Shown here: positions 53,756 through 62,931 of the stretch, one piece after another
Layout: every line of letters starts with the position of its first letter
Position numbering within the stretch: position 1 is the stretch's first letter
NCBI GenBank assembly: GCA_963774455.1
Contig: CAVZFD010000005.1
Coordinates: 372,001 to 436,000 of the forward strand
Reading direction: 5' to 3'
DNA length: 64,000 nt
Source of the DNA: DATFVA01 sp963774455
Lineage (GTDB): Bacteria > Bacteroidota > Ignavibacteria > Ignavibacteriales > Ignavibacteriaceae
Made by a program: the position numbers and the translations under genes
The notes under the pieces: model-generated
Databases searched by the model: none
The model's input: the letters and a program-made list of their open reading frames with translations, nothing else
Told to the model about the DNA's origin: nothing

Positions 53756-54388
53756 ATGAAAGTTATAGTATTAATTGCAGATATAGTTTCATCAAAGAAA
53801 ATTAGGGACCGGGGCAGGATTCAGCAAAAACTGAAAACTGAACTAAAAAAAATCAACAGGGATTCCGGTTCGATACTTTCCCCGATGACAATAACACTGG
53901 GAGACGAATTTCAGTGTGTATACTCAGACGCCGATGTAATTTATAAAAATATCTGGAGGATTCTGAATACATGTTACCCGGAAAGAATTAGATTTTCACT
54001 CGGGGTCGGGGAAATCACCACATCTATAAACAGGAAGCAGGCAATAGGTATGGATGGTCCGGCTTTTTATGAAGCAAGGGAAGGATTAACACATCTAAAA
54101 CAGAAAGATTATTTGTTTGATTTGAGAAGCAGTGAAGCTAATCCTGAAATAGTAGAATTTGCAAGAAGCGTGCTTCATCTGGTTTCGCACAACATTGAAA
54201 GCTGGAAAAAAAACAGAATCGAAATAATGAGCCTGCTTTCCGAAGAATTTCCCGTAAAAATAATATCTGATAAACTAAAAATATCCGAGCAGGCAGTATA
54301 CAAGAATATTGCAAACGGAGGGCTTCAGCCGATACTGGATATTACAAAGAACCTCAACATTATTATAAATAACATGGTTAAAGATTAA
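53756..54388 (+). CDS. SatD-family protein
   Basis: The 210-residue protein has the SatD pattern: ADIVSSKK at 8-15, a central LGDEFQCV at 48-55, and a GVGEITT segment at about 83-89. The fold resembles nucleotidyl cyclase or GGDEF palms, with conserved acids in the first and second motif. The C-terminal 50 residues (about 150-200) contain a helix-turn-helix-like stretch (PVKIISDKLKISEQAVYKNIANGG). Members are known mainly from acid-stress studies in streptococci and have no proven activity. It is followed two bases later by a membrane protein, a pairing seen in other genomes. Confidence 0.75.
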   Translation: MKVIVLIADIVSSKKIRDRGRIQQKLKTELKKINRDSGSILSPMTITLGDEFQCVYSDADVIYKNIWRILNTCYPERIRFSLGVGEITTSINRKQAIGMDGPAFYEAREGLTHLKQKDYLFDLRSSEANPEIVEFARSVLHLVSHNIESWKKNRIEIMSLLSEEFPVKIISDKLKISEQAVYKNIANGGLQPILDITKNLNIIINNMVKD

Positions 54389-54389
54389 A

Positions 54390-55115
54390 ATGTTTTTCTA
54401 CCTGTTATCTTTAATAATGCTCTCAAGGCTTTACTCGTTATTCAGCGATGAGAGAATTACATTATCTAAACTCATGATAATGATGGCTATACAGCTGTTC
54501 TTCTTGATGTTTATAAACTTAACTTTTGAGCTTATTCTCTTAACGCTGATTTTGTTAAGTCTCGACCTTTTTGAGTTATTTATTGAAGAAAAGTTGACCA
54601 GACGGAATCTTATACGGTTTATTCTTTTCCTCCTCCTGAGCTTAATATCGATAATTTTCAGCAGAGGGACAGGATTAACTTTCAATAGCTGGTTCTTATC
54701 CTTTGGTCAGGATTTTTTAAGTAGCTTTAATCCTGAAATGAATATCAAGATTTCAGGATTACATATGATCATAATCCTCAGTAGTGTATTTTTTCTTCTC
54801 AATGAAGTTAATTTCTTTATAAGATTTATTTTCGAAGTAAGCGGCAAAATTCCCGTTACAAAAGGAACACATGACCCGGATAGAACCGAACTGAATGCAG
54901 GCAGAATAATTGGAATACTGGAACGACTTATTATTTTCTTTTTTGTTATTGTGGGTCAGTTTGCCGCGGTTGGATTTGTTATTGCGGCAAAAAGTATTGT
55001 AAGGTATAGAGAGCTTGAGGATAGAAACTTTGCAGAATATGTATTAATAGGGACATTATTATCTTCACTCCTGGCAATTCTCACGGGGTTCGCTGCTGCA
55101 AAACTTTTAAGTTAG
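54390..55115 (+). CDS. Membrane protein paired with SatD (DUF3307-like C-terminus)
   Basis: The 241-residue protein has about seven hydrophobic segments (about 5-20, 27-42, 45-62, 73-92, 120-142, 178-200, 218-238). The C-terminal GRIIGILERLIIFF...GFVIAAKSIVRYRELEDRNFAEYVLIGTLLS resembles the C-terminal part of DUF3307 membrane proteins that often follow SatD genes. The usual N-terminal DUF3307 helix block is not obvious. Function unknown; it may anchor or be controlled by the SatD protein. It starts two bases after the satD stop. Confidence 0.6.
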   Translation: MFFYLLSLIMLSRLYSLFSDERITLSKLMIMMAIQLFFLMFINLTFELILLTLILLSLDLFELFIEEKLTRRNLIRFILFLLLSLISIIFSRGTGLTFNSWFLSFGQDFLSSFNPEMNIKISGLHMIIILSSVFFLLNEVNFFIRFIFEVSGKIPVTKGTHDPDRTELNAGRIIGILERLIIFFFVIVGQFAAVGFVIAAKSIVRYRELEDRNFAEYVLIGTLLSSLLAILTGFAAAKLLS

Positions 55116-55118
55116 TAT

Positions 55119-55901
55119 ATGGACCTAAAAGCTAAATTAGACCGTCATTATAGGGTTTTCGATAAAACTAAAATCTCTCCCGATCCGCTCCAGTTCCTCC
55201 ACCTTTATTCCGATGAAAAAGACATTGAAGTAATGGGATTTATTGCCGCGGTCTTCGCATACGGCAACGTCAACCAGATCATTAACACATTAAATAAATT
55301 TGTTGAAATCTCCGACAGCCGGCCGTACCGGTTTATTGCTTCGTTCAGCGATCATAGAAATGATGGAAGACTGTCCGGTATGTATCACCGGTTTTATTCT
55401 TATAAAGATGTTATAAATCTTTTTCTTACAATGGAAAAAGCCTATGCTGAATACGGTTCGCTTAAAAATCTTTTCCTTGGATATTACAACGATAACGATG
55501 AGAGTATTAAAAATGCCCTTAGCGGCTTTTCGCATCATTTTATTAATGAGATTAAGATAGTTACAAAACGCGAGAGGCTGAGTCCCGGTGCAAAATTTAT
55601 GTTTCCCTTACCGGAGCTTGGGAGCGCCTGCAAGAGAAAAAACCTTTTCCTGCGATGGATGGTTAGGAAGGATGAACTTGACTTCGGGTTATGGAGAGAA
55701 ATACCAAAGAATAAACTTATAATTCCTGTTGATACACATGTAGCCCGGATATGCATGCAGCTTAAACTTACTAATCGGAAAAACGTAAGCTGGAGGATGG
55801 CAGAGGAGATCACTGAAAACCTGAAAAAATATGATGCTGATGATCCTGTGAAGTATGATTTTGCGATCTGCCATATCGGGATGAGGAAAATGGCATTTTA
55901 G
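55119..55901 (+). CDS. TIGR02757/DUF2400-family protein
   Basis: The 260-residue all-helical protein matches the TIGR02757 family, with DPLQFLHLYSDEKDIEVMGFIAAVFAYGNV at the start, LSPGAKFMFPLPELGSACKRKNLFLRWMVRKDELDFGLW in the middle, and a C-terminal IPVDTHVARICMQLKLTNRKNVSWRMAEEITE. The late part with VDTHVARI recalls the helix-hairpin-helix region of endonuclease III-like glycosylases, so a DNA-repair role has been suggested for the family, but nothing is proven. It lies three bases after the membrane gene, in the same operon as satD. Confidence 0.85.
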   Translation: MDLKAKLDRHYRVFDKTKISPDPLQFLHLYSDEKDIEVMGFIAAVFAYGNVNQIINTLNKFVEISDSRPYRFIASFSDHRNDGRLSGMYHRFYSYKDVINLFLTMEKAYAEYGSLKNLFLGYYNDNDESIKNALSGFSHHFINEIKIVTKRERLSPGAKFMFPLPELGSACKRKNLFLRWMVRKDELDFGLWREIPKNKLIIPVDTHVARICMQLKLTNRKNVSWRMAEEITENLKKYDADDPVKYDFAICHIGMRKMAF

Positions 55902-56008
55902 TATAACAAACCACAAACAATAAACTGTCATAAAAAGATTGCTTTTCGGGATAAAATTCTAAATATTCGTCTGTTAAATTTTGTTTCTTTAGTTATCTGG
56001 AGAATTTG

Positions 56009-58081
56009 ATGGCGAATAACAATACCGCGGGTTCGGAATTCAAACCTTATATCTCTCCTTCCCAATCAATTCCTGAATTAACACTTAAATCGATTTTAAT
56101 GGGCGCCTTCTTCGGAATATTATTCGGTGCGGCTTCTGTATTCCTGGCTTTGAAAGCGGGGTTAACAGTATCTGCTTCGATTCCTATTGCCGTTTTAGCG
56201 ATATCCATTGGCAGGAAATACTTTAAAACGACGATACTTGAAAATAACATTATACAAACTACCGGTTCGGCCGGTGAGTCTATAGCAGCGGGAGTTGTAT
56301 TTACTCTTCCTGCTTTCCTGTTTATGTCGATGAATGATTCGGGTGTGAGTGTCGGTGCCGGTTACTTTAATTACTGGACGATTCTGGCGCTGGCTATGTT
56401 CGGAGGCATACTCGGCACCCTTATGATGATTCCATTACGAAGATCTCTCATTGTAAACGAACATCATACACTCCCTTATCCTGAAGGAACAGCCTGTGCT
56501 TCTGTACTAATCGCAGGTGACAAGGGTGGAGATTTTGCTAAAACCGCGTATCAGGGCCTCTCTGTGGCTCTGGCGTATGCTCTGCTTCAAAGAGTTTTTC
56601 ACATCATTGCAGATGCCCCTGCCTGGGTTTCTGCGCAGACAAACAGATTTTTTCCTTCTGCAACAGTGAACGGTGAAATAACTCCTGAATATATGGGTGT
56701 TGGATATATAATCGGACCCAAGATAGCCGGTGTACTTGTTGCCGGAGGTGTTCTTGCCTGGCTGGGTTTGATTCCATTGTTAGCGAGTCTTGTTCCCCCT
56801 GACGTGATCGCTGAGCAGTTAATCAAACTGGGATACCTGAAAGATATGGTAACCTCCGGTGGTCCTGGCAACTGGAATCCCCAGCTGCACACGTTTGCAA
56901 GCTATCCCACCGCCATTTACCACGCTTATATCAGGCAGATCGGAGCAGGAGCTGTTGCTGCCGGTGGTTTAATAACGCTTATTAAAACATTCCCGACAAT
57001 CATTTCTTCATTCAAAGGCAGCGTTGCCTCACTTAAGAATAAAGGCGGTGATGTAAAGGTTATCCGTACGGAAAATGATCTTTCCTTTGTTACAGTAATT
57101 GTAGGGAGTGTCGGACTAATAATCATTATGGTTCTTCTTCCGATGATTCCAGGAGATACAGTTTTTAATAAACTTCTGTTAGGCTTATTGGTAATAGTAT
57201 TCGGATTTTTCTTTGTGACGGTGTCAAGCCGTATTGTCGGTATAATCGGTTCGAGCTCAAACCCGATCTCGGGAATGACGATTGCGACTTTAATGGGCAC
57301 AGGGCTCGTATTTATTGCAGTTGGCTGGACGGGTAAAGTATTTGAACCCATGGCGCTTGTTGTCGGAAGTATGATTTGTATTGCCGCGGCTAATGCAGGA
57401 GCCACGTCGCAGGATCTTAAAACCGGATACCTTGTTGGTGCCACACCGCGATACCAGCAGATTGCACTGTTTGTAGGAGCCATTGTTTCTTCACTAGTTA
57501 TAGGCTGGACAATTCAGCAGCTCGATACTCCCACACCCGATATGGCTTCAATGGGAATTATTCATGCAATCGGAAGTGATAAGTTTCCTGCACCCCAGGG
57601 TACTCTGATGGCTACCCTTATAAAAGGACTTTTATCATTCAACCTTGACTGGCAGTTTGTGCTTGTAGGAGCTTTCCTGGCAATTACGGTTGAGCTTTGC
57701 GGAGTTAATGCATTATCATTTGCGGTTGGGGCCTATCTTCCTTTATCCACTACACTCCCGATTTTTGTAGGCGGAGCGATAAAAGGTGTATCCGATAAAA
57801 TTGCCGCCAGAAAAGGAGAGGGAAGAGAAGACAGTGAACTCGGAAGCGGTAGTCTTTTTGCTACCGGGCTGGTTGCCGGAGGTGCACTGGCAGGAGTAAT
57901 CGTAGCCCTGCTCTCGTCGAATGACAATGTCTTTAACTTCTTTAAGTCGATCAGTGCTGAAGGCTTCTTAACACGTGTTATGGGCGGCAGCGGATATGAA
58001 ATCCTGGGTGTTATTTTCTTTGCGGTGATGGGATACATTCTCTATAAGGTGTCGCGTAAACCGCAGGCTAAGATAGAATAG
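56009..58081 (+). CDS. OPT-family oligopeptide transporter
   Basis: The 690-residue protein has about fourteen hydrophobic segments and typical OPT sequences: SIPELTLKSILMGAFFGILFGAASVFLALKAGLTVSASIP near the start, ETTGSAGES-like QTTGSAGESIAAGVVFTLPA, and a conserved NEHHTLPYPEGTACASVL. The family imports small peptides (some members metal-siderophore complexes) with protons. The ATG at 56009 has GGAG six bases upstream. It is followed by an MFS gene, a barrel and an aminopeptidase, which favours peptides. Confidence 0.92.
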   Translation: MANNNTAGSEFKPYISPSQSIPELTLKSILMGAFFGILFGAASVFLALKAGLTVSASIPIAVLAISIGRKYFKTTILENNIIQTTGSAGESIAAGVVFTLPAFLFMSMNDSGVSVGAGYFNYWTILALAMFGGILGTLMMIPLRRSLIVNEHHTLPYPEGTACASVLIAGDKGGDFAKTAYQGLSVALAYALLQRVFHIIADAPAWVSAQTNRFFPSATVNGEITPEYMGVGYIIGPKIAGVLVAGGVLAWLGLIPLLASLVPPDVIAEQLIKLGYLKDMVTSGGPGNWNPQLHTFASYPTAIYHAYIRQIGAGAVAAGGLITLIKTFPTIISSFKGSVASLKNKGGDVKVIRTENDLSFVTVIVGSVGLIIIMVLLPMIPGDTVFNKLLLGLLVIVFGFFFVTVSSRIVGIIGSSSNPISGMTIATLMGTGLVFIAVGWTGKVFEPMALVVGSMICIAAANAGATSQDLKTGYLVGATPRYQQIALFVGAIVSSLVIGWTIQQLDTPTPDMASMGIIHAIGSDKFPAPQGTLMATLIKGLLSFNLDWQFVLVGAFLAITVELCGVNALSFAVGAYLPLSTTLPIFVGGAIKGVSDKIAARKGEGREDSELGSGSLFATGLVAGGALAGVIVALLSSNDNVFNFFKSISAEGFLTRVMGGSGYEILGVIFFAVMGYILYKVSRKPQAKIE

Positions 58082-58092
58082 TTTAACATTTG

Positions 58093-59412
58093 ATGGATAA
58101 CGCAGCAATTATAAAAAGAGAACCATCCGCCATTTTCAGGTGGATGGTTCTTTTATTTCTCAGCATTGCATTGTTCGGGAATTATTATGTTTTCGATTCT
58201 ATTGCACTTGTTGCCGATCAGTTAAAATCCGAACTTGGCTTTTCAGATTTTGATATTGGCCAGTTGTACTCTTATTACAGTGCCGCAGCGATTATTGTAC
58301 TTGTGTTCGGCGGCGTCCTGGTAGACAAATGGGGAACTAAGAAATCAGCGATAATTTTTGCATCAATATGTACTATATCAGGGTTCCTTGTCGCGTTCTC
58401 TTCAAACCTCTGGTTAATGCTTGCCGGCCGTTTTCTTCTGGGTATCGGTTCAGAACCTTTAATTGTAGCAATAACAGTTGCTATCGCAAAGTGGTTTAAA
58501 GCAAAGGAATTAAGCTTTGCAATGGGAATCAACCTGCTCGTTGCAAGGAGCGGAACTGTTACAGTGGATAACTCTCCCTCGATATTTCCCGGTCTTTATC
58601 ATGGGGGTTTTACCGGCCCATTAAACCTGGCTGCTATTATTGGAATCCTATCGCTTGGAGGAATTATAATATATTACATTCTTGAATCCTCGGGTGAGAA
58701 AAAGTTTGTTCTTGGTCAAGGAGAAAAAACAGATAAGTTAAAACTGAAAGGCTTTTTCAAATATAATAAGTCGTTCTGGTATATTACTCTTCTGTGCGTC
58801 ACTTTCTATTCAGCAATTTTTCCCTTCCGCAGCTTTGGAATAAAGTTTTTTATGGAGAGTCATAACGTATCGCGCGAGACAGCCGGCTGGATGAACTCAA
58901 TGCTTCCTCTCTCTGCAATGATAGCTACACCTCTGATCGGTCTTCTGGTGGATTACATAGGCAAGCGCGCTACCCTTATGATGGTAGGGTCAATACTGCT
59001 TATGCCGGTATATCTTCTTATGGGCTACAGCAGCATATCCCTTTATGTACCGGTAATTATGATGGGAATTGCTTTTTCATTGATCCCGGCAGTAATGTGG
59101 CCTGCAGTAGCCTACATAGTTGAAGAAAAAAGGCTGGGGTCAGGGTACGCACTGATGACGCTGATACAGCAAGTAGGGATGATGATATTTCCGGTTCTCG
59201 TCGGTGCAGCAAATGATATCGCGGGTGCGAGTGCCGCAAATCCGCAGGGGTACCGTCCGGGTATGTGGATATTCTCCATACTGGGCATATCAGGCTTTAT
59301 ATTTGCATTTCTACTGAGAAAAGCAGAAACCGGACCTGGAGGACATGGGCTCGAAAAGGGAATGAAGCAAATTGAGGGAGAAGGGGAAGCACACGCAGCA
59401 AACCAGGGATGA
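58093..59412 (+). CDS. MFS transporter, MFSD1-like
   Basis: The 439-residue protein has twelve membrane segments and the MFS loop GGVLVDKWGTKKS (about 75-87). The N-terminal YYVFDSIALVADQLKSELGFSDFDIGQLYSYY and the later LVARSGTVTVDNSPS resemble the MFSD1 group; the animal member moves dipeptides. The start is the ATG at 58093, three bases after a weak TTG. It lies eleven bases downstream of the OPT gene. Confidence 0.85.
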   Translation: MDNAAIIKREPSAIFRWMVLLFLSIALFGNYYVFDSIALVADQLKSELGFSDFDIGQLYSYYSAAAIIVLVFGGVLVDKWGTKKSAIIFASICTISGFLVAFSSNLWLMLAGRFLLGIGSEPLIVAITVAIAKWFKAKELSFAMGINLLVARSGTVTVDNSPSIFPGLYHGGFTGPLNLAAIIGILSLGGIIIYYILESSGEKKFVLGQGEKTDKLKLKGFFKYNKSFWYITLLCVTFYSAIFPFRSFGIKFFMESHNVSRETAGWMNSMLPLSAMIATPLIGLLVDYIGKRATLMMVGSILLMPVYLLMGYSSISLYVPVIMMGIAFSLIPAVMWPAVAYIVEEKRLGSGYALMTLIQQVGMMIFPVLVGAANDIAGASAANPQGYRPGMWIFSILGISGFIFAFLLRKAETGPGGHGLEKGMKQIEGEGEAHAANQG

Positions 59413-59494
59413 TCTCCCGTTCAGGCCTTATTTTACAATTCATTTTTATATATAATATTTGTAAGTTAAACTATTGCGATACTCATGAGGTAAT

Positions 59495-60256
59495 ATGTCA
59501 ATACGCAAGTTTACGGTGTCATTTGTTTTCCTGTGTGTTATATTCAACTGTAATTTACCGGCTCAAACCTTCGGGTTTGGCTGCCTTGGGTTTGTAGGCG
59601 GATACGGGGGATATTCATACCAGAAGTTTCAGCCGGGATCGCTGAATGATTACATCGATAGTTTTAATCTCATCTATAAAGATTCACTCTCATCCCCGAT
59701 GGATAAGTTCGGGCAGTCGGATGGCTACAGACTAGGACTGAATTTTTTCCGCGCCAAGTTCAAGGGTTTTATTATAACCGCAAAAGGCTTTTATCAGAAC
59801 CTTTCCGAACAGCATAAAACCACAGAATACCTGGTAGGAGGAGATGGCAACACCACACTTCAGCTCGAAATCATCAACTGGGCACTGGGGATCGATCTTG
59901 GCAAACAGATTACCGGGGGGTTAAGCTGGAAGGTTGTTGATGCAGCGATTTTATTCAATAATGCGAAATTCACTTCAACTGAAAACAAGCCGAATGCTGT
60001 TACGATTGTTGACCAGTATAAATCTGAATCGACAAGTATTGGTTATACCATCGGTACAGGATTTATTCTTGAGGTTATTGATGAATATTTGTCAATTGAG
60101 GGTCTCGCAGCATATACTGACTTCAGTATTGATAAGATGAAGACCGATGACGGAAAATACTTTGTTTCAGTCCAGGATTCGCCCGGTTCAAAGAAATTTA
60201 TCGAAAAAGGGGGATTTAACGCAGTACTTCAGTTAAACATTGGATTACCGCTTTAA
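59495..60256 (+). CDS. Outer-membrane beta-barrel-like protein, unknown function
   Basis: The 253-residue protein has a signal peptide (1-24, cleavage near LPAQ) and a pattern of alternating polar and hydrophobic residues over about twelve strands. It includes GYRLGLNFFRAKFKGFIITAKGFYQNL and SIGYTIGTGFILEV, and ends with AVLQLNIGLPL. I do not recognise a family. It sits between the MFS and aminopeptidase genes, with about 80 bases before it, and could be the outer-membrane pore of a peptide-uptake set. Confidence 0.65.
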   Translation: MSIRKFTVSFVFLCVIFNCNLPAQTFGFGCLGFVGGYGGYSYQKFQPGSLNDYIDSFNLIYKDSLSSPMDKFGQSDGYRLGLNFFRAKFKGFIITAKGFYQNLSEQHKTTEYLVGGDGNTTLQLEIINWALGIDLGKQITGGLSWKVVDAAILFNNAKFTSTENKPNAVTIVDQYKSESTSIGYTIGTGFILEVIDEYLSIEGLAAYTDFSIDKMKTDDGKYFVSVQDSPGSKKFIEKGGFNAVLQLNIGLPL

Positions 60257-60283
60257 TCTTCATTCTCATCGGAAATAAATAAT

Positions 60284-61249
60284 ATGAAATTAACCAAACT
60301 TGATTCAGCTTCAGTGATTGCTATACAGGAATGTATGGCGGCAAAGAAGAATGAAAAGATCCTTGTAATTACGGATGAACTGAAACGTGATATTGGATAT
60401 TCACTTTACTCTAATGCCATTCGTCTGGGTTATAAAGCTCTTTTCATTGAAATGAAATCCGGAAAGATCAACGGCGAGGAACCACCTGAAGAGGTAGCGC
60501 ATCTTATGGAGCAGTTCGATATAGTCTTTATTCCAACTGCTAAATCATTAACACATACTGATGCGAGGAGAAAGGCTTCAAAAAAGGGAGTAAGGGTAGC
60601 CACATTTCCGGGGATAACCCGGGAGGTTATGATACGCGGTCTGAATGCTGACTATGAAAAGATTTCAAGGCTGTCAATTAAATTGAAAAAGATACTTGAG
60701 AAAGGGAAGGAAGTAAGAGTAACGGCTCCTTCGGGCACAGATATTTCGTTCAGAATTGAGGGGCGTGAAGCTATCGCAAGCAAAGGCTTGTTTCATAAAA
60801 AGGGAGAAAGCGGAAATCTTCCTACAGGCGAGACGTTTCTGGCTCCCGTTGAAGGAACTTCGAATGGTGTATTCATTGTTGACGGTTCTATGGCAGGGCT
60901 TGGGCTGGTTAAAGGAACTAAGATCAGGATAGAGGTTAAAGACGGTTTTGCAGGACGAATAAGCGGGGGTCCAATGGCCAAAAAGCTTGTGAAAATGCTC
61001 GATTCTGTCGGTAAAAATGCTAGGAATATTGCAGAATTCGGAATCGGAACGAATGACAGTGCTAAATTAAGCGGAATTTTGCTGGAAGACGAGAAAGTAT
61101 TGGGCACGGTGCACATAGCCCTGGGGAATAATATATCGATGGGCGGAAAAATTAACGTTCCTATTCACCTTGATGGTGTAATCAAGGAACCAACCGTCCT
61201 TCTCGATGGTAAAGTAATTATGAAAGACGGAAAATTGCTTTTGAATTGA
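60284..61249 (+). CDS. M29-like leucyl aminopeptidase
   Basis: The 321-residue protein has the thermophilic-aminopeptidase/NicX pattern: NLPTGETFLAPVEGTSNG (about 183-200), AEFGIGTNDSAKLSG (about 253-267), LGTVHIALGNNISMGG (about 275-290) and HLDGVIKEPTV. Glu, His and Asp in these motifs are the expected metal ligands of M29 enzymes. The protein is shorter than classic M29 members (about 400 residues). With the OPT and MFS genes it would hydrolyse imported peptides in the cytoplasm. 2,5-Dihydroxypyridine dioxygenases share the fold but are less likely in this context. Confidence 0.8.
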   Translation: MKLTKLDSASVIAIQECMAAKKNEKILVITDELKRDIGYSLYSNAIRLGYKALFIEMKSGKINGEEPPEEVAHLMEQFDIVFIPTAKSLTHTDARRKASKKGVRVATFPGITREVMIRGLNADYEKISRLSIKLKKILEKGKEVRVTAPSGTDISFRIEGREAIASKGLFHKKGESGNLPTGETFLAPVEGTSNGVFIVDGSMAGLGLVKGTKIRIEVKDGFAGRISGGPMAKKLVKMLDSVGKNARNIAEFGIGTNDSAKLSGILLEDEKVLGTVHIALGNNISMGGKINVPIHLDGVIKEPTVLLDGKVIMKDGKLLLN

Positions 61250-61315
61250 TATTGGAACTTTTATCTTCAAAATGAATTATATATCTTTGAAATAATTAAA
61301 AAATTAGAGAAAAGG

Positions 61316-61879
61316 ATGGCCGTGTTACCTATAACTGTTTATGGGGATAAAATCCTCAGAAAAAAAGCAGCCAAAGTCACAGAAGTCGATCTGAAGGCGA
61401 TAGAACTAATTAAGAACATGTTTGATACCATGCGCAATGCCAGTGGAATTGGACTGGCTGCCAACCAGGTAGGAGTGGATAAATCTATCTTTGTAATAGA
61501 TATCTCCCAGGTTGAAGGTCATGAGGATACCAAACCTATTGCATTTATAAATCCTAAAATTATCAACCGTTCTGATAAGAAAGTCCTGATGGAAGAAGGC
61601 TGTCTCAGCATTCCTGATGTAAGGGAGGAAGTAAGAAGGCCTGAATCAATTACTATAGTGTATCATGACACCGACCTTCAGGAACACACAATGGAGGCCG
61701 ACGGATTAATGGCCCGCGTAATCCAGCATGAATATGATCACCTCCAGGGAATCCTATTTACTGATCTGATCCCTGATGATGTTAAAAAGAAGTACAAAAA
61801 GGAAATTAACAAAATCAGGAAGCGTAAAGTAGATCTTGACTATCCGATAACAGAAAATGTGGATTATCAGCTCGCATGA
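61316..61879 (+). CDS. def: Peptide deformylase
   Basis: The 187-residue metalloenzyme removes formyl groups from new proteins. All three motifs are present: GIGLAANQVG at 44-53, EGCLSIP at 94-100 (metal Cys96) and HEYDHLQG at 138-145 (His138, Glu139, His142). AAAAGG lies directly before the ATG, so the GTG two codons on could be the real start and would leave a better spacing; the product differs by two residues. It overlaps fmt by four bases. Confidence 0.97.
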   Translation: MAVLPITVYGDKILRKKAAKVTEVDLKAIELIKNMFDTMRNASGIGLAANQVGVDKSIFVIDISQVEGHEDTKPIAFINPKIINRSDKKVLMEEGCLSIPDVREEVRRPESITIVYHDTDLQEHTMEADGLMARVIQHEYDHLQGILFTDLIPDDVKKKYKKEINKIRKRKVDLDYPITENVDYQLA

Positions 61880-62772
61880 AAATTATTTTCATGGGCACCC
61901 CTGATTTTGCAGTTCCTTCATTAAAAAGATTATTTGAAAGCGGACATACAGTTGCTGCGGTAGTAACCACGCCCGATAAGCAAAGGGGAAGGGGACAGAA
62001 AGTTACCTTTACCCCTGTAAAAGAGTTTGCTCTTGCTAATAACATTCCTATCCTCCAGCCAGAAAAACTTAAGGATGAAGATTTTATAGACAAGTTAAAG
62101 AGGTTTGAAGCGGATCTCTTCATCATAGTAGCCTTCAGAATTCTTCCTGTTGAAGTATTTACTATCCCGTCGAAAGGTTCTTTCAACCTGCATGGTTCGA
62201 TGCTTCCTGCTTACAGGGGCGCGGCGCCTATACAATGGGCCCTGATAAAGGGAGAAAAAGAAACAGGATTAACAACATTTGCCCTTGCTGAAAAGGTAGA
62301 TACCGGGAATATTTATTACCAGGAAAAAGTTGAAATTAGGAAAGATGATAACTTCGGAACACTGCACGACAGGATGAGCGTCATGGGAGCAGAGGTTGTA
62401 TACAGAACTGTGGAGATGATTGAATCGGTGAAGTTCGTTTTAAAGGAGCAGGATAATTCAAAAGCCTCACCAGCGCCTAAAATAACACGCGAGACACAGC
62501 AGATAGACTGGAACAAACCGGCAGGTGAAATCCACAACCTGATAAGAGGATTATCGCCTTACCCTGGGGCATTTTTTACTCATAACAGCAGGCTCTTAAA
62601 AATTTATACTTCAAAGGTATCTACCGAAAAATTAGAGCCAGGCGAAATTAAACAGACCAAATCAGAATTATTCATCGGCTGCGGAGAAAACTCATTACAG
62701 ATATTTGAACTTCAGCAGGAAGGCAAAAAAAGAATGTATACAGAGGAGTTTCTTCGGGGTTACCACTTTTAA
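61876..62772 (+). CDS. fmt: Methionyl-tRNA formyltransferase
   Basis: The 298-residue enzyme formylates initiator methionyl-tRNA. Catalytic Asn104, His106 and Asp142 lie in FNLHGSMLPAYRGAAPIQW and AEKVDTGNIYY. The C-terminal OB-like domain (about 205-298) has the usual INWNKPA-like IDWNKPAGEIHNLIRGLSPYPGA. Its ATG overlaps the def stop (ATGA), so formylation and deformylation enzymes are made together. Confidence 0.96.
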   Translation: MKIIFMGTPDFAVPSLKRLFESGHTVAAVVTTPDKQRGRGQKVTFTPVKEFALANNIPILQPEKLKDEDFIDKLKRFEADLFIIVAFRILPVEVFTIPSKGSFNLHGSMLPAYRGAAPIQWALIKGEKETGLTTFALAEKVDTGNIYYQEKVEIRKDDNFGTLHDRMSVMGAEVVYRTVEMIESVKFVLKEQDNSKASPAPKITRETQQIDWNKPAGEIHNLIRGLSPYPGAFFTHNSRLLKIYTSKVSTEKLEPGEIKQTKSELFIGCGENSLQIFELQQEGKKRMYTEEFLRGYHF

Positions 62773-62895
62773 ATGAGTAGTCCGGAAAGGTAATTGCAGC
62801 CCATCACTTATACTTTTTTCATTCCCTACTTTTGATTATTATTATTCTTTTACTTTAACCATTTTAACAAATTCGATTCCGGGGGGAGCAAAATT

Positions 62896-62931
62896 ATGTC
62901 TAAAAATCAAGATGATGTAAATGGAATATAA
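62896..62931 (+). CDS. Possible 11-codon leader peptide before the CBS gene
   Basis: An ATG at 62896 follows a strong GGGGGGAG by seven bases and encodes MSKNQDDVNGI. Its stop (62929-62931) lies past the ATG of the next gene at 62921, in another frame. The next gene has only a weak ribosome site of its own. Translation of the leader could therefore feed or block the main gene. No Cys or Met run marks it as a classic attenuator. Confidence 0.35.
   Translation: MSKNQDDVNGI

Noticed and set aside
53903..53917. SatD protein as a diguanylate cyclase because of GDEFQ
   Set aside because: The motif is GDEFQ within LGDEFQ, without the GGDEF context, I-site or a typical domain length; only a distant fold likeness is suggested.
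56926..57483. 185-codon minus-strand frame opposite the OPT transporter gene
   Set aside because: It shows low-complexity Pro/Ile/Thr content typical of a mirror frame; the OPT gene on the plus strand is clear.
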